Shown here piece after piece: positions 44,828 to 57,698 of a stretch of 64,000 bases of DNA. The translations under genes and the position numbers were made by a program. Every line of letters starts with the position of its first letter. Positions within the stretch are counted from its first letter, which is position 1. The DNA comes from Macropodus opercularis. Taxonomy: Eukaryota; Chordata; Actinopteri; Anabantiformes; Osphronemidae. Location: positions 15,794,001 through 15,858,000 of the forward strand of contig CM061109.1 of assembly GCA_030770545.1 (NCBI GenBank). The letters run 5' to 3'. The notes below the pieces were generated by a model, which saw only the letters and a program-made list of their open reading frames with translations, made no database searches and was not told the origin of the DNA.

Positions 44828-47800
44828 ACGTGCAGTGATTCCACCTTTAAGGGTGTATCGGTGAAAGTGTCACCCAGGTCTTCCATATGGTAATGTTGCT
44901 ACTATGGCTGTTAAGTGATACCGCCTCCATAGATCCTCTAGAAGCTTCTTTAATTGTTTTTAAACTCGTATTGGGTGGAGTTTCTTCTCTCAGAAGAAAA
45001 CGTGGACAGATGCATCATGCAGATACACACAGTCCTCAGAGAGATGCACCATTTCTCCTTATGGTATCTTTATTCCAGTTACAGTACTGAGAAGCTTTTC
45101 AAGTTACACTTAGACCCAAACTGTTGCACCAGCCGCTTTCCAGCGGTGATGGTAGGTATCGATTTCCATCCACTCATCTAAATATAGACGCTGGTGGTAA
45201 ACAGGGGGAGTCCTACACAGCTCCTGCATCACAAACAGTCCAGCTTCAGCACATGTTAGGGGGACGTGGTCAGTCTGACTTCTGAGCTTCGGTAAACACT
45301 TTGGATCAAGGTGAAACCATGCAAACATGTTTTCCAGTGTGCAGCTGCCCATCTGCTGTTAAATCAGACTCAGTGGATGAAGTTTAAAATAGAATTGCTT
45401 TAAGGGTAGGGCTTCGACTGAGAAGGAGGGAGGGCGGAGGAGGCAGGCGTAAAAATATGGGCTGACTGATACTTAGGAAGAGATCTCCATGGGCACAGTG
45501 TGTTCCAGACGCCTGAAAATGAATCAGTGTGCAAAAATTGTTGTCTAACAAGAACAAAGGTACGAAACCTGCTGAGTGAGTTTCTTGTCTCTCTGTGGCT
45601 CATCCCACTTCCGTCTCTAATCACGGTATTCCTCCTGTCTGCTCTGACCTACACTTATTAACCTACAGCCTATGGAACGTGCTCAAAGTGTACACAAAGT
45701 GCTGGTACCAGTCTTAGTCAAGTACTCACCGCTCAGACAGAATGCAGCCCTGTCGCTGCAGTGAATTACGTCTTCTGATTCGTTAACAACTGAGCATCTT
45801 AACGTTACCGTGAAGCTCGGTTACGTCTGTAATCACCCTGTAATTTAGATTTGAAACGTGTCACTTAACAAAGCAGCTGTAACTGTTAAATCAAGGCAGT
45901 TCTTCCTGGTATTTAGAGTGAATGTAAAGAACAGTCGGAGTCAAGCCACAATACTCAAACTTCAGAAATGTAAGTAAGTCATCCAGGTGAGGTTATCCTG
46001 AAACTGAGTCATGACATATAAGAGCTTCAAGATGACTATGAGCACAGTATTTAAAAGAACTGGGTAGGTACCAGATGCAGAAGTACTTAAATTATTTAGG
46101 AGCAGAGAATCTGCTAAATAAGCACTAATTTAAAGCTAATTACGTTATTTATTCAATTTCAAACATTACTTGCTCACGACAAGTGCTGTAGTAAACTAAA
46201 GTACTAAATTACTTTCCATTACTGGCTGAGGTCTGGACCCTGTCCCGCTCTGCACATCCTCTCAATTTCAAATCTGCCACACAGACACAAAAAGACTAAT
46301 CTTATTCCCCAACTGGAGATTAGCTGATCCCAGATCCAGTTAGTAGGAAAAAAGCAGGTCAGCAGAGCAGACGTACACAGCTGCTGAGCAGAGATCAGAT
46401 AGGTACAGGAGCTGGCTTTGCTTTCTCAACAGCGCTGTCAATCAAGAGCCCACCTCGCTGACTTCCCTTCTCCCGTGAAAGGCCCTTCCACTTGTCAGAG
46501 GACGCTCCGTGCCTGAATGCAACAATGAAACCTGGATCAGTCCGAGAGGGTTTCTCACTTGTGTGTCATGTCAGAAGCTCAGCATCCGGCGATTACGGTG
46601 GGTGTCATCATCATCCCACAAGGCTTCAAAGAGGGAGCGAGAAGAGCCGGGGAGAGGAGGGGGGAGCGGGGTTTGGATGGTGGGCTGCTGCGCAGAAAAA
46701 CAGGCGGCTTGAGTGGGAACGCTAGTACTTGTCATCATGACTGCATGTTACTCAAAAGTGTGAGGCAGGGGTGTCTGGGTTCAGCAGGGAGGCTGGAGGC
46801 AAAGCAGCACAGCAATTAGAACGACAGCCTCAGTGACAACAACAGGCGGCGGAGTGGGACGGGCCGGCTCGGTGGCTTTATAAGGTAATAAATGAGGCAT
46901 CGCGGCGCACGAGAACAGGGAGCTTCTGTGGGTGTGTGTGTGTGTGTTTGAAGGTAAGGAAGTGCTCCCTCTGCACAATGAAAATGAAATTCCTAATAAG
47001 ATCATATTAAAGCAGTAATTCCTGTCATAGCTTTAATAAGATTTTTAATCTGATTAAGGTGCCATTTGAAAACACGTTCCTTTCACAGTAAGAGCCACTT
47101 AATGTTATGATCTGAAGCTGGTAATCTTTGCTGAAGCAAATGATTTCTGAAATAGGCTGTTCTCACTGAAACACATCCCCAGGACAAACTCAGACAGGTC
47201 TCCGATCTCTGTCTCCAAACCTTTAAACTTTCCCTTTAAACAAACTTACTGGTTAATAGATGACTTGAGCACAGTTGACATAAGTTTTGTTCTCTGGCCT
47301 TTTACTGGGAATTCATGAAGGTTGGCAACCTGCAATTTAAAGATGACATGCAGTGATGCATCAACAGTGTAAAACTCCCTCTGCTCCCTAAAGCACATGT
47401 TCATAATACACAGGGAACCAACAAACATTGTCTCAGTCATTCAAATTATAATATATTTTAACATAATTTTTTGTTTTTATTTTGACACCAGATCTTCTAA
47501 ACACGACTCGTCTGATGTCTTTGGTCTTGAAAAACGTAAGTGAATGAACGTACTGCTCACATCACCCAGCACAGATTTCTACAGAGGAATGATTAGCATA
47601 CTAGCAGGCTTCCCAGCAGCATTGCTGGAGACCTGAAACTCCAGAGAGAGCATTCTTTCAGTAGACACGCGAGAAACTAGTGTTTAAATACATATGTAGA
47701 TAAGCACCGACTGCTTCTTTTCACAGTGTTTAAAACAAGGCGAAGCAGAAGGAAGGTCATTATTGAATTCAGTCCCAACCTTGGCACACTGGTTATTTAT

Positions 47801-48539
47801 CAAGGTCACTGGAAGTATTTCCTACTCGCTCAGTTTTCTATGGCACTAAACTCAACATGTTTAGCTAGTCGTGGAACTTTAACCTGGGCCATAAGGAATA
47901 TTGATTTTAACCATTTTGGTACATTGTAAACTGACTTCAACTTAAGATAACGTTTCTATAAGTGGTTGGTTCAACGCAAAACGACCCCCCCTTAACGCAC
48001 CAGGACTCCAGGACACACCGTTACTGAGACAAAACACAGAAAGTCAACTCCAGTGAGCTGTTTGAATACGACTGACCTTGACCTGGAGGCCATTACCCAC
48101 GAAATCACATTCCCAGGCCCGTACTGAAATACCAAAGACGCTTTGACGCAGGGGCAGAATCATTTTGTGGCACCTGTCATCATTAAAAGTTGCTTTTGTT
48201 TTGAATTATGAGCAACTGCGCCAGTCGATTATTTGTTTTGTTCGCCCTAATGGAATGATTGGAGACGGGAGTTCAGTTTAAACTTTATGTTGATTGATCG
48301 CTCAGGAAAAAGATTATTAACATCCACTTGGGTAAATAATCAAGCAATTACATGGCTAGGTAGCAGAATCTAGGGCTTTGGGGGCCAACAGGTTGTGGGG
48401 CCCCTGAAGACCTGCCCCCTTTAATGGTCCTGACCACATTTTAAACGCAAACATTGTCATCACTTTGTGTCATAATAAAACACGCAGCTGTGTGCGAGCA
48501 GCCTCTTTCACAGTCTGACTAGCTGCATTTGAACGTGTC

Positions 48540-49180
48540 CATGCGCGCTTCAGCCCGAGTTTGTGTGTCTGTGTGAGTAATAGCGCTTCCCCGGTGGATG
48601 ACTCCCTCCAGCCTATAACCCATTAAGTGTATTCGGGAGGCGGAGGCGAGGGGGGGGCAGGGCGCAGAAGCCAGCGGCACGCACGCTCCATTAGCGGGCC
48701 CACTGCCGCGCCGCTCTGCCGGTAATTTGCGTAACGAGATTGGAGCGAGCCCGGTTAGCGCGGTCTCCCCGAGTAACAGCCTCTCTTCCACATGTTCTCA
48801 CCGATTTTCCGCCCTTGTTTCCGATGCAGTTCACGGCAGCAGCGCAGGAGGAGAGACAGGCGGAGAAAAACGGAGAATTTATGTGTGGCGCGCTACCTCC
48901 CACACACGCGGCTCCCCCCCGCGCCCCTCCCGCTCCCCACGGTTCCGTTTTCCGCTGATACCGAAGCGCCATCATGCGGACGAGGTGGCCTCCAGCGAGG
49001 TTCACGCGTGGACTGGACGCCGGCGGCTGGCAGTTTATCTCCGGGATTAATCGAGCGTTTTTCTCTCCAGCGTCGAGAGAGTGGGCGAGTGGGAAACGAC
49101 GCTGAGATGCGGGTCAGGCCTGCGTTTTAAAGAGCGGCCACGGTACGAGCGTAACAGCGTTTGATAAGCAGCGTTTCAAG
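48540..49180. promoter_or_regulatory. Orphan CpG-rich island
   Basis: About 640 bases dense in CpG (for example GCCGCGCCGC, TTAGCGCGGT, GGCGCGCTACC, GGACGCCGGCGGCTGG), standing out from AT-rich flanks. It coincides with no exon of mid1ip1 or tspan7. Open frames overlap it on both strands, as expected of GC-rich DNA. It could be the promoter of an unrecognised transcript; human MID1IP1 has an antisense lncRNA (MID1IP1-AS1), which makes that idea reasonable but unproven. Confidence 0.45.
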
Positions 49181-51687
49181 CGCTAAACGCTTAGATTCAC
49201 ATTGTGCGTGTGAGCAGGAAACGCGCCTTGCTTCCAGAAACTGGAGCGCAGGTGTTGCGCTCAGCGGCGTTACTGGCAACTTCTAAAATAACACACGGCG
49301 ACTTCTCGGAAGTTGTTATGAATGTGAGAAAGATCAAAACAGCGCGAACAGAAACATCAAACCAGCCCAGACGCGTCCACAGTCATATTGAAACGTTCAG
49401 TCATATATGGATGAACAGCTACTACCGTACGAACTAGACGTGGAATGATGCCAGGCGTTGGTCATACTTTAACCTGGTGTTTTCTATCAAATCCTGACGC
49501 TTGTCATAAAGTGTAAGAGCAGTTCGAATGATACAAATGAAGATTTACCCTCGTTATGGTTCAAATCATTACTGATTTACGGTTAACTTGCTGGAATGAC
49601 ACTTCACACAGCATGAACAAATGCTAAACACAACTGTTATTCATATATTTATTGATAATAAGACCACTGATGGTGACTTAGTCAATAGTAGACAGCATGG
49701 TGCAATTCATTTTGAGTGTCTGGTGACCCCAAGTGTAAGCTGGATGGTATTACAATTTAGTATTTACATGACGCGTAAGGGAAGGAGAAATAAGTTTCAG
49801 GTGCTGGAAAACATACATTCACTAAATAAATGCACAGCTTTAAAAGCAATAAGGTTTTTAAAAGCCACAACCAAATACTGACCAAAAGTGAGAACAGCAG
49901 GGTGAACAAAATAGAGACACACTCTCTCTCTCTCTAACAAGCACACAGGCCTTGTCATACAAAAGAAAATCACATTCAAGTGGACAGTCAAATAAAAAAA
50001 AAACAACAAAAACACACGTCACACACATTACGAAAGAGAGATAGAAAATCACTTGGTGAACCTGTAAACGTAATGTCAGCCAAACCATAATAAATACACA
50101 GACATGTTGCACGTTACTCTCAACTAAACATTGGCCACGATTACTTTTTCAGTGCGATTTTTCTATAAACTATCAAACAAATACCGATTAACAGCAGAAC
50201 GTGCGGAATCAAAACTCTGACACAACATTTATAGTCATTAGCATAAGAGAATGAGAAACGTTACGTCATATAAATTACATTTCCAGTACATATCTACAGA
50301 TGGCGGTGACAATGACGATGGAGGCGCGTTAGTGCACTACACAGATTACTGTAAACACTAAATAAACACTGTTGTCCTCTCTAATGTCGACTGTAACAGA
50401 CAGAAGTCTTTACTTTTCAGAACAAAACATTAAAAAATGAACAATTAGTTGTTCCTTTAATTGTACTAAGCCGTTAATACGCTTCAAATGACATCAAGCA
50501 GCATCCAAAACGTCTTCCTGTTCCACACAACTTTCCAGCTCAGCAAAGAAAAAGTTGTCAGGGTTCAAACGTTTCTCTCGATTCTCTTTTTATTCTTCAC
50601 AGAGCTTCCTCCCAAACTGCGCTTTTCATCTGACAACCAAAGCAAAATCCTAAACGCATCTGAAGAGAAGCACACGTGCTCCGTTACCCACTTTTCTACA
50701 ATCTCTCATGTCTTGCACCTCGTTGTGACAGCAGGCTGTTCACACCACTTTGTGTGCGGCTGAGTGGAACAGGTAGCAGCACTTCTGGCTGTGGACGTGT
50801 TTGGATGACACACTCGTGTAAGCGATGCCGTTTGAAGCCTACCGACGCCTTAGAGGCAGGATTCAGAGGCAGGTCACGCCTGAAAATTCAGCTGCTCCAA
50901 GACAAGCACATGCAGTGGCCTCGGTCGCTAAATACAAAGATTTTCCATCCCCTTTAGACTGATTGACATAATTGTATCTATTTTTATTTGAGGCTGTGAC
51001 AATTGTGAGATTGTTATGACAAATTTTGGTACGAATGCGTTTACATTTTTATTCTAGATTAAAGCTTTAAATTACACTGAATTAATTATTTTATGTGGAA
51101 CTAATTCAATTAAACATTTAGGTTGAAAATACTATAAAGTTAAAAATAATCTCCATTTAGTGTTTCTGTCTGTTTCCTTTCTTTCACACAAACTTAAAAT
51201 ACCATACTCAGCAGACATAACTAATTCACAACCATAGGAATATACAGTGGTGAGGAATAGCAAATGCAAAACTAAACCTGTCTACTACAGTATCCCTTTC
51301 AAGCTGTGGTAATGTGACTCTGTACAAAGATGAGCACTGGAGCATGCTGCAACCAGCTGTGACGCCGAGCTGCCCCCGATCACCTCTCTGGGACCGACGC
51401 CGTCAGCTCAGACAACGCTGGTCTGCCCGCTCGTCGTAGGCTGAACTGAGCCGAGATACGCGCTAATGAGCAACTTCTACATCAAGCAGCAGCGTGACGC
51501 GTGGTATAGAAAGCGATGAGTCGAGGAATGGTGCTTTACAATAAGATACATTAAGATATTACACTGAGATCACAGGCAGAGAGACAGAGGGAGGTAAATT
51601 CCCACTCAGACACGTGATAAGGTTTCAGGAATTTACTCTTGTCATGTGTTAAAAGGCTCGTTGCTTCTTCTTCTTCGCTTCATCCCC
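49181..51687 (-). other. tspan7: Probable tspan7 3' UTR and flanking intergenic DNA
   Basis: No coding sequence found. If tspan7 splices in its 3' UTR (acceptor at 51688), the terminal exon begins at 51687 and runs left. Several AATAAA signals on the minus strand (for example near 49649, 50588, 50982, 51045) could end it; I cannot choose between them. The rest is AT-rich unique sequence. Confidence 0.35.
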
Positions 51688-51952
51688 CTGCGAAGACAGA
51701 AAGACAAAGAAAAGTTTGGCAATAAAACCTACAATAAGGGCTTTGGGCTAAAAAGAAAGCTGAATATTTATACACCAGCAGGCACAGGCCGACATCAGCA
51801 TTGTTTTAAAGATTATTATTTCAATTCCCGACAGAAACGTCTGACTGAGACAACCGCGACCTGCTTGTCGTTAAGCATTAGCGGAGTTTGGAATCTGCAG
51901 ACCCGTTATTATTATGAATACTATGTGCGCCTCACCTGCCACGTCACATCAG

Positions 51953-52021
51953 CTAGACCATCTCATACTGGTTGGCTGTGATGATCCTGGACAGACAGCA
52001 GGCCAGCAGCATGCCAATCAG
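51953..52021 (-). CDS. tspan7: tspan7 exon 7: end of TM4, C-terminus, stop
   Basis: Encodes LIGMLLACCLSRIITANQYE and MV then TAG. Palmitoylation-type CC occurs at the membrane edge. A strong GTGAGG donor lies 17 bases past the stop at 51935, so the transcript may splice again in the 3' UTR. Confidence 0.95.
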   Translation of the reverse strand: MIGMLLACCLSRIITANQYEMV

Positions 52022-55000
52022 CTGAAAGACAGCAAAGGAGACACGTTGGCCACGAAGGAAGCCACTTGACGTAATTTCACCTTTTCATTTATTTACTGGA
52101 AAAGCGAACTTCTTACTTGTGAGAAGGCGATGCCAAACGTCACTCCTGCAATAATGGCCATGTTGGTTTCCATGAACGTAGTGACCAGCTCGTAGCAGCC
52201 CTGGAACACAGGGGGCAGGTTAGTCGCCAGAGGGAACAGGGACATGTTATATGTGCAGATTAGGGGCAAGATGGATATTTGGGAGATTATCTGATTAGTA
52301 AATGGAGGAGGGGCAGGATTTTAACGACTGTATGAGCACCAGCAAACTCTCAAGCCGTGGGAACAGACTTCATCACTGACCTGGTGGTAGACCTTGGTCG
52401 GGGCTATGGTTGCGTTGCGGAGGTCGTCTTCGTTGCAGTCAGATGCGTTGAAGCAGCAGCTGGGTGGGATGCCTTTGTTTGGGTAATACACACTAGTGAA
52501 CCAGCTGGTGTAGTTGTACACGCCGCAGCAACGCAACTGAAAACCAGACAGAGCAGATAAGCACCTATGCCACAGATTTCTGCTTTAGCTGGGACCATCG
52601 GACCCAAACCCACGAATCCCAAATTGTTTCCAGTGCACTGATCCGTGCAGCTTGTGTTTGGGGACTCACCCTGTGCTGCAAGTTATCAACAGCACGGCTC
52701 GCCTCATCCACCGCGTTGTACTTCTGGACGGCCTCAGTGTATGTCCTGTGAAAGGTTCCCTTTATCTGTAGCATGCAAACATATGCACATAGCTTCAGTG
52801 GTCGGCTCTTTAGAGATGGGTCTAAAGGGAGGTTACACGGGGATAGGAATGCTGACCTCATGGCGAAACACAAATCCAGAGATTCCCGCCACTAACTCGG
52901 CAAGGAAGACGAGCGACAGAAACATGGCGTACTGCAGAGAGAGAGAGAGAGATTGAATGAAGGCAGAGGTTGCATGAAAATGTCCACGCGTGTGTATCAC
53001 TTGCCTGCATGCACACAAGCTCTAACACCAGGCACTTCAGCATCATTAACTTAACAAAGTGCCCTAAAGCATCTACTGGATTTCTGATCCCTCTCCACAG
53101 GGTAGAGGTCAGCCATTAATCCCTTTGTCATGTGACCTGAAGCTAATTAATCAGCGGCTCCTCTCCGCTGCAACAGGACACTCCACCCTTCCTCCGACAG
53201 CCTCTCACCAGCTTCAGCATCCATGGGCTTCCTCTGCAGGTGGCAAAGCATCCGAACAGGCCGAAAACGATGATGACGGTCCCAGTGCCAATGAGGACGT
53301 ACGGGGCGTTGGTGGAGTTGTCAGCTATCAAAGAGATGTACGGGCCCAGCATCAACTTCCCCCATACTCCGACTGCCAGCAGGATGGCTCCCGTTATCTA
53401 GAGGGTGGGGGTCGGTGGAGATGGATGTAACAGAGATAGAACAGGAAAGAGAATGAAAGCAGGGAACAGGCCTTGATCGCTGCACTTCAGTGATATTTAC
53501 AGCGTTTTAGCAGCGTAGCGATGGAGAGAAGAAGCAATAAGAAAGGCTAACAATTACAGTGAGGAAGACAGAGGACACAACAATATCTGGAGCACAGAAC
53601 AGCAATCACCTGCTTTATGAATGTGCCCACACTCACACACACAGATAGAAAGAGAAGAAAGAAAGGGGACGAATCAAAGAAGCTCTTTGATCCGAGGCTA
53701 GATGCTTCCTCCTTTTGTGCCTCTCTTAGCATTTCAAATGAAGGCTGCGGATAAAAGGGTGTGTTGTACAAGGCAGCTGAAGCGGCTTGTGTCTCAGCCG
53801 GGTGTGTGTCTTACTGGCATCGGGAAGCAGAGCAGAGTGTGTAGCGGCTGCTGATGATCTGACTCTAGCAAGGGCCAACTCAATGTTAGCCTCCTTCCTT
53901 CCAAGAACAGGGCCTCTCGCCATCTTGCTGCCAGACGCTCTGACTAGAGGGGCCCTCGGTACAAAGTGTCTCTGTGCACCCCGAGACCTCTAAAGCTGGT
54001 GAGAGACGAACACTCAGTTCACAGCAGAAAGCGACTGTGACTGAAAAACCAGTGGGCGGATGCTCTTTAGGTGAAAGCTCCCTCGTAGCAATTAGTGGAC
54101 CTGAAGACTAACGTAATGTTGAAATGACGGCCATAGAAACCGACAGCAACACAAACACGTTTCTTTGTGTAAGCTTATGATGCCACGTTCCATCTCAAGG
54201 CATTAACTACATTTACACGTTGCCCTGTTAGCGAGGTGGACACATGACGAGCGGGTGACGGGCCATCTTGTCCACGGACGCGGTTCTGAAGCAAAGCTTA
54301 AAGGACAACTTACTGCGTATGTCACGTGTCACTGTGACTACTGAGTCACACGGCTACACATGGATTTACATACCAGCACACGAGTACAATGACGGTTTAT
54401 TAGTGTACGTAGATTAACAACATACATATTAACTATATATTTGCTGGAACCTACATGTTTGCTTAGAACAGGTCTATTACAGCTTTTGTCAATGCTACTT
54501 CACTGCAAAAATAAACAATAAACAGCTGACACATTCTTGTAAAGCTACAATTTAAATCTGAGCAGGAACAGGATCATCAAGGAAAGCAGAGATACTGATT
54601 TCTGTTGTGCTTATGTTCCCTCTTTATGAGGCTGAAGCTAGAATTAAGAACAACTGACACACATATATCTACATTCACAGTACTTCACCACGTCGCCCAG
54701 CCGTGGCATGAAATGCTAATGTTTTTGCCCGGAGCTGGAAGCAGCGGTGCTCCAGAAATGATTTCTGTCAATCACTCACCGGATCATTACAGGTGTAACG
54801 TACAGTCGTCCTTCTGTTCAGCTCCCCAGCTGAACTGGAGGACGACGGGCCGGTGATTAGATTTCTCAGTAATGACATCTCCTGTTTCTATTAAGAGTGA
54901 CTCTAACAGCCTGAGCAGACTGTCATTTCATAGAACAGTCCTCCTGATGACGATGTGCTCACTGTTTATGGCCGACATAATCAGCAACAAAATGTCTCTC

Positions 55001-57698
55001 CCCTTAAGAGCCGCCGCATACAAATAAAATATCATCTTGTCAGTGCTGAAGTGTTCATTTTAAAGCCAATGGGGAAATCAAGACCAAAGAGCAGCGGCGA
55101 GTCATTTAGACTCTGTGCCTGCTGTTGAATTCCAAACAGCTTCCCTGGAGCCGAGCAGCAGCCCCTCCACCTCATCCTGCACGTTTTGTTTGAAATTCAA
55201 TGCCTGGGCCGGCCACCGTGGTAACAGCACAGAGTTTAAAACGGGTCATCCCTCCTCCCGCAGCCTAATAAAGAAACAGAAGGTGCAGAGACAAAATATG
55301 CTGGCGAGGAAGCCACACGGACTCAACCACCTGCTCTGCATTTCACCATCCTGTGTAAAAGTACGGCAACACAGTTATTCGCACTCTGGACATTATTTGC
55401 TTTGACAAGCTGATGACAGTGAACTGCCCCTCGGTGCCAGCATCCTCTGCAGCCTGCGGGGCATGAAGAGAAGCAGTGAACCGCGCGTTAGACGTCTGAA
55501 ACCTGACGCCGTAGATGTACGGGACGCTGGAGGATCATCCAATCCGGCCTAAATATAAAAGTTCACATTCGTGACAGGCTGGCACGTCTGCAGGGCACGA
55601 AGACGCGCAGCACAGCCAGGTCCTAACTATAAAGGCCGGTTTCAGTTCTGCGTTTCCATCATGACTTTCTTGTGCAAAGTAGGTTAATTTTGGTCTAGTT
55701 CCCGACCAAACTGCGCTAAAGCTACTTTCACTTCCCACAGTTCTGTGTAAATTTGGGGAAAGCGGTGACAGCACTTTTCAGGCCCTAAATACATTATGAA
55801 AGGATTCTTAGTAGATAACCCAACCTGGCTGTGTGTGACTGCTGTCAGAAACCCAACACACAAATGTGCCTGCAAACCACAACAATGTTTCAAACAGTAC
55901 AATGTAGCGCGCTGACTGTGGCCAGAATATGGTGTTAGATGCTGGATTATACTGAAGGCAGCAAAGGGCATAGAAAACCTGCTGAAATAAAATTTTGAAT
56001 AATAAAAGCTTTTTCACTCCTCAGCCATCAACGTGATGTAATTCATCCCCAAACTGGAAACAGTCTCATAAAATCGATTCGGTTCGAGTAGCTGTGACGA
56101 TTCTGAGCGATCTGCTGCTTAGAATCCAAACAGCTTTAATTACGTTGAAATATGACAACGGGTGTCGTTACGTGCTGCTCGCTATGCAGCGTGAAAACAG
56201 CTTTTTATGGATTCAAGTCAGAGGAACGCTTTGCACCTTAAAGCCTTGGCAAACATCCTCCAGAGGCGCTGATTCAAGTCACTGGTAAAATTTGTTGGCT
56301 GCTGTGCTGCTTTGCATATCGTGGGTCTGTTGTGTGTGTAATGTCTAATAATAGAGGTGAGCACAATGTCAACCAAAGGAGGTGGCCAGTGCACTCATAG
56401 AAGCAGAGACCGTTCACACAGTGTTTCATACTAATTATACATGGGGTGTTTTGTTGTCCTGCTGTTTGTCTAGCGTTTAAACAACCATTTGTAAAAAATT
56501 ATTTATCACATGTTTGCATGCTTTTCAGTTCCAGCTTCATCCATGTGAAGAGTTGATGACTTTGTTTTCCATATAGTTCCAAACCTAAATGTTGGTCAGA
56601 CCAAAGAAGCTCCACCAGCGGAGGAATCGGTTTAGCTTGTTCCATTTTGCTGCTTCATGGAGCTGTTTGAATGTTTGTGACTGGTCTGTTAAAGATAAAC
56701 GTGAGACAAATCATGTACCATCCAGCTCCGACCAGCAGCTACAGAACATTTACTTTGTGTCGTTGACTTCATGATCACCAATATGCAGTGAAGCAATGCA
56801 TTCGCAGGTGTCCAATGTTTAGTACATTTACTTAGTATAAGTTTAAAGGGTTAAGTTATTGGCTGCTTGTAAAATGAGCATTTGCTTCATGTGGTGTGTT
56901 AGTACTGTACTGGAAAAGCAGCAACACCACAAGAGTATTTGGAACAAAATACAAATAAAATACCTCTCGGAAAAATGCCAACTTCTAACGGTGACGGCTG
57001 ATACCTGCCCGTTAAATGAGCAGCTAATTATTAATTGCTTACACATATTGGTGATTTATTTTTTAACGATGCATATTTCCATGATCTGTCCGTCAGATAA
57101 ATGAAGTACAGCAGAAAGCACCAAACATGAATGAAGTAGAAATGTTGAGGAAATAGAGTTACTCACTTAAAGCAGTTTACATTACGGCTAAGAGCAACCG
57201 CTCTGCTCCAGCCTCCGCTGAGAGACGCGGGCGCATGTTGAGAATCTACATTACGACGCTGGAACGTGGAGACTGTGGCCAGAAACGGGCCCGTCACAGA
57301 GCAGGCCTCTCATCGCAGAGTGAGATCGTTGCGGGCATATGAACATCATCCAACAACCGTGATGCTATGTGCGCTGCCGCCCAGCAGCCACAATATGCGC
57401 AACCTTAGCGCAGCGCACACGACGCCAGGCGAGCAAATTCACGTTTAAAACGCCCAACGCGCTGCTGCGTCGGTCATTTTCCCCTCAACAACACAGCGGT
57501 ACCGTCGGTGATGCTGCCTCCGTCCGCCCCTTCATCGCGCACGACGAAAACACACGCACACCACGGCGGATTATGATGGACTGCAATGTTATCATGCAGG
57601 CTTGAGCAAACACAGCAAAACAGGCTACGTACCCAAAACACGAAGGAATAGACGATGAGGAGGGTTTTAAGGCAGGTGATGACCGGTTTGGTCTCCAT
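51953..57698 (-). CDS. tspan7: Tetraspanin-7, 7 coding exons, 244 aa
   Basis: Joined from 57633-57698, 53209-53397, 52857-52931, 52670-52765, 52381-52536, 52117-52200 and 51953-52021 (735 nt, all GT-AG, all junctions phase 0). METKPVITCLKTLLIVYSFV begins TM1. TM2 and TM3 follow with GLFGCFATCRGSPWMLKL and YAMFLSLVFLAELVAGI. The large extracellular loop has CCG at 145-147, Cys169, Cys170, Cys176 and Cys196, the six cysteines expected of this subgroup. TM4 ends in ITANQYEMV. N-glycosylation sequons occur at Asn49, 150, 172 and 183. TSPAN7 organises membrane microdomains in neurons; in mammals it affects dendritic spines through PICK1, and human mutations cause X-linked intellectual disability. 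Length agrees with human (249). Identification is very secure, and adjacency to mid1ip1 supports it. Confidence 0.96.
52117..52200 (-). CDS. tspan7: tspan7 exon 6: end of large loop and TM4
   Basis: Encodes GCYELVTTFMETNMAIIAGV and TFGIAFSQ. Gly195-Cys196 is the last loop cysteine pairing with the CCG motif. Confidence 0.95.
52381..52536 (-). CDS. tspan7: tspan7 exon 5: core of large extracellular loop
   Basis: Encodes LRCCGVYNYTSWFTSV, then PPSCC and a DC motif, with sequons NYT, NAS and NAT. The CCG and PxSCC motifs define the tetraspanin loop. Confidence 0.96.
52670..52765 (-). CDS. tspan7: tspan7 exon 4: first part of large loop
   Basis: Encodes IKGTFHRTYTEAVQKYNAVD and EASRAVDNLQHR, corresponding to the helical A/B region of the loop. 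Donor GTGAGT. Confidence 0.94.
52857..52931 (-). CDS. tspan7: tspan7 exon 3: TM3
   Basis: Encodes YAMFLSLVFLAELVAGISGF and VFRHE. Preceded by a (CT)n pyrimidine tract and GCAG. Confidence 0.95.
53209..53397 (-). CDS. tspan7: tspan7 exon 2: end of TM1, small loop, TM2
   Basis: Encodes ITGAILLAVGVWGKLMLGPY, the NSTN sequon, APYVLIGTGTVIIVFGLFGC and the cytoplasmic CRGSPW linker. Donor GTGAGA. Confidence 0.95.
53398..57632 (-). other. tspan7: tspan7 intron 1
   Basis: 4.2 kb with no exon found. Blocks about 54720-54960 and 55000-55400 are unique, mixed-composition and CNE-like; the first contains a perfect inverted repeat with 8-bp arms at 54816-54823 and 54828-54835. The remainder is AT-rich unique DNA. 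Confidence 0.55.

Larger units (their letters stand above)
44110..48539. other. Intergenic, mid1ip1 upstream
   Basis: No gene found. The near part (44460-44830) carries CCAAT boxes at 44539-44543 and 44580-44584 (plus-strand sense), an E-box at 44620-44625, a nuclear-receptor-like site at 44689-44701 and a 22-bp palindrome at 44806-44827. A short TG repeat lies near 46929-46947. The AT-rich block at about 46980-47090 may be a conserved element. Short open frames here have no recognisable homology. Confidence 0.5.

Noticed and set aside
48691..49130. Overlapping open frames on both strands in the CpG island
   Set aside because: GC-rich DNA has few stops; no splice-consistent or homologous exon was recognised. 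Treated as a possible promoter instead.
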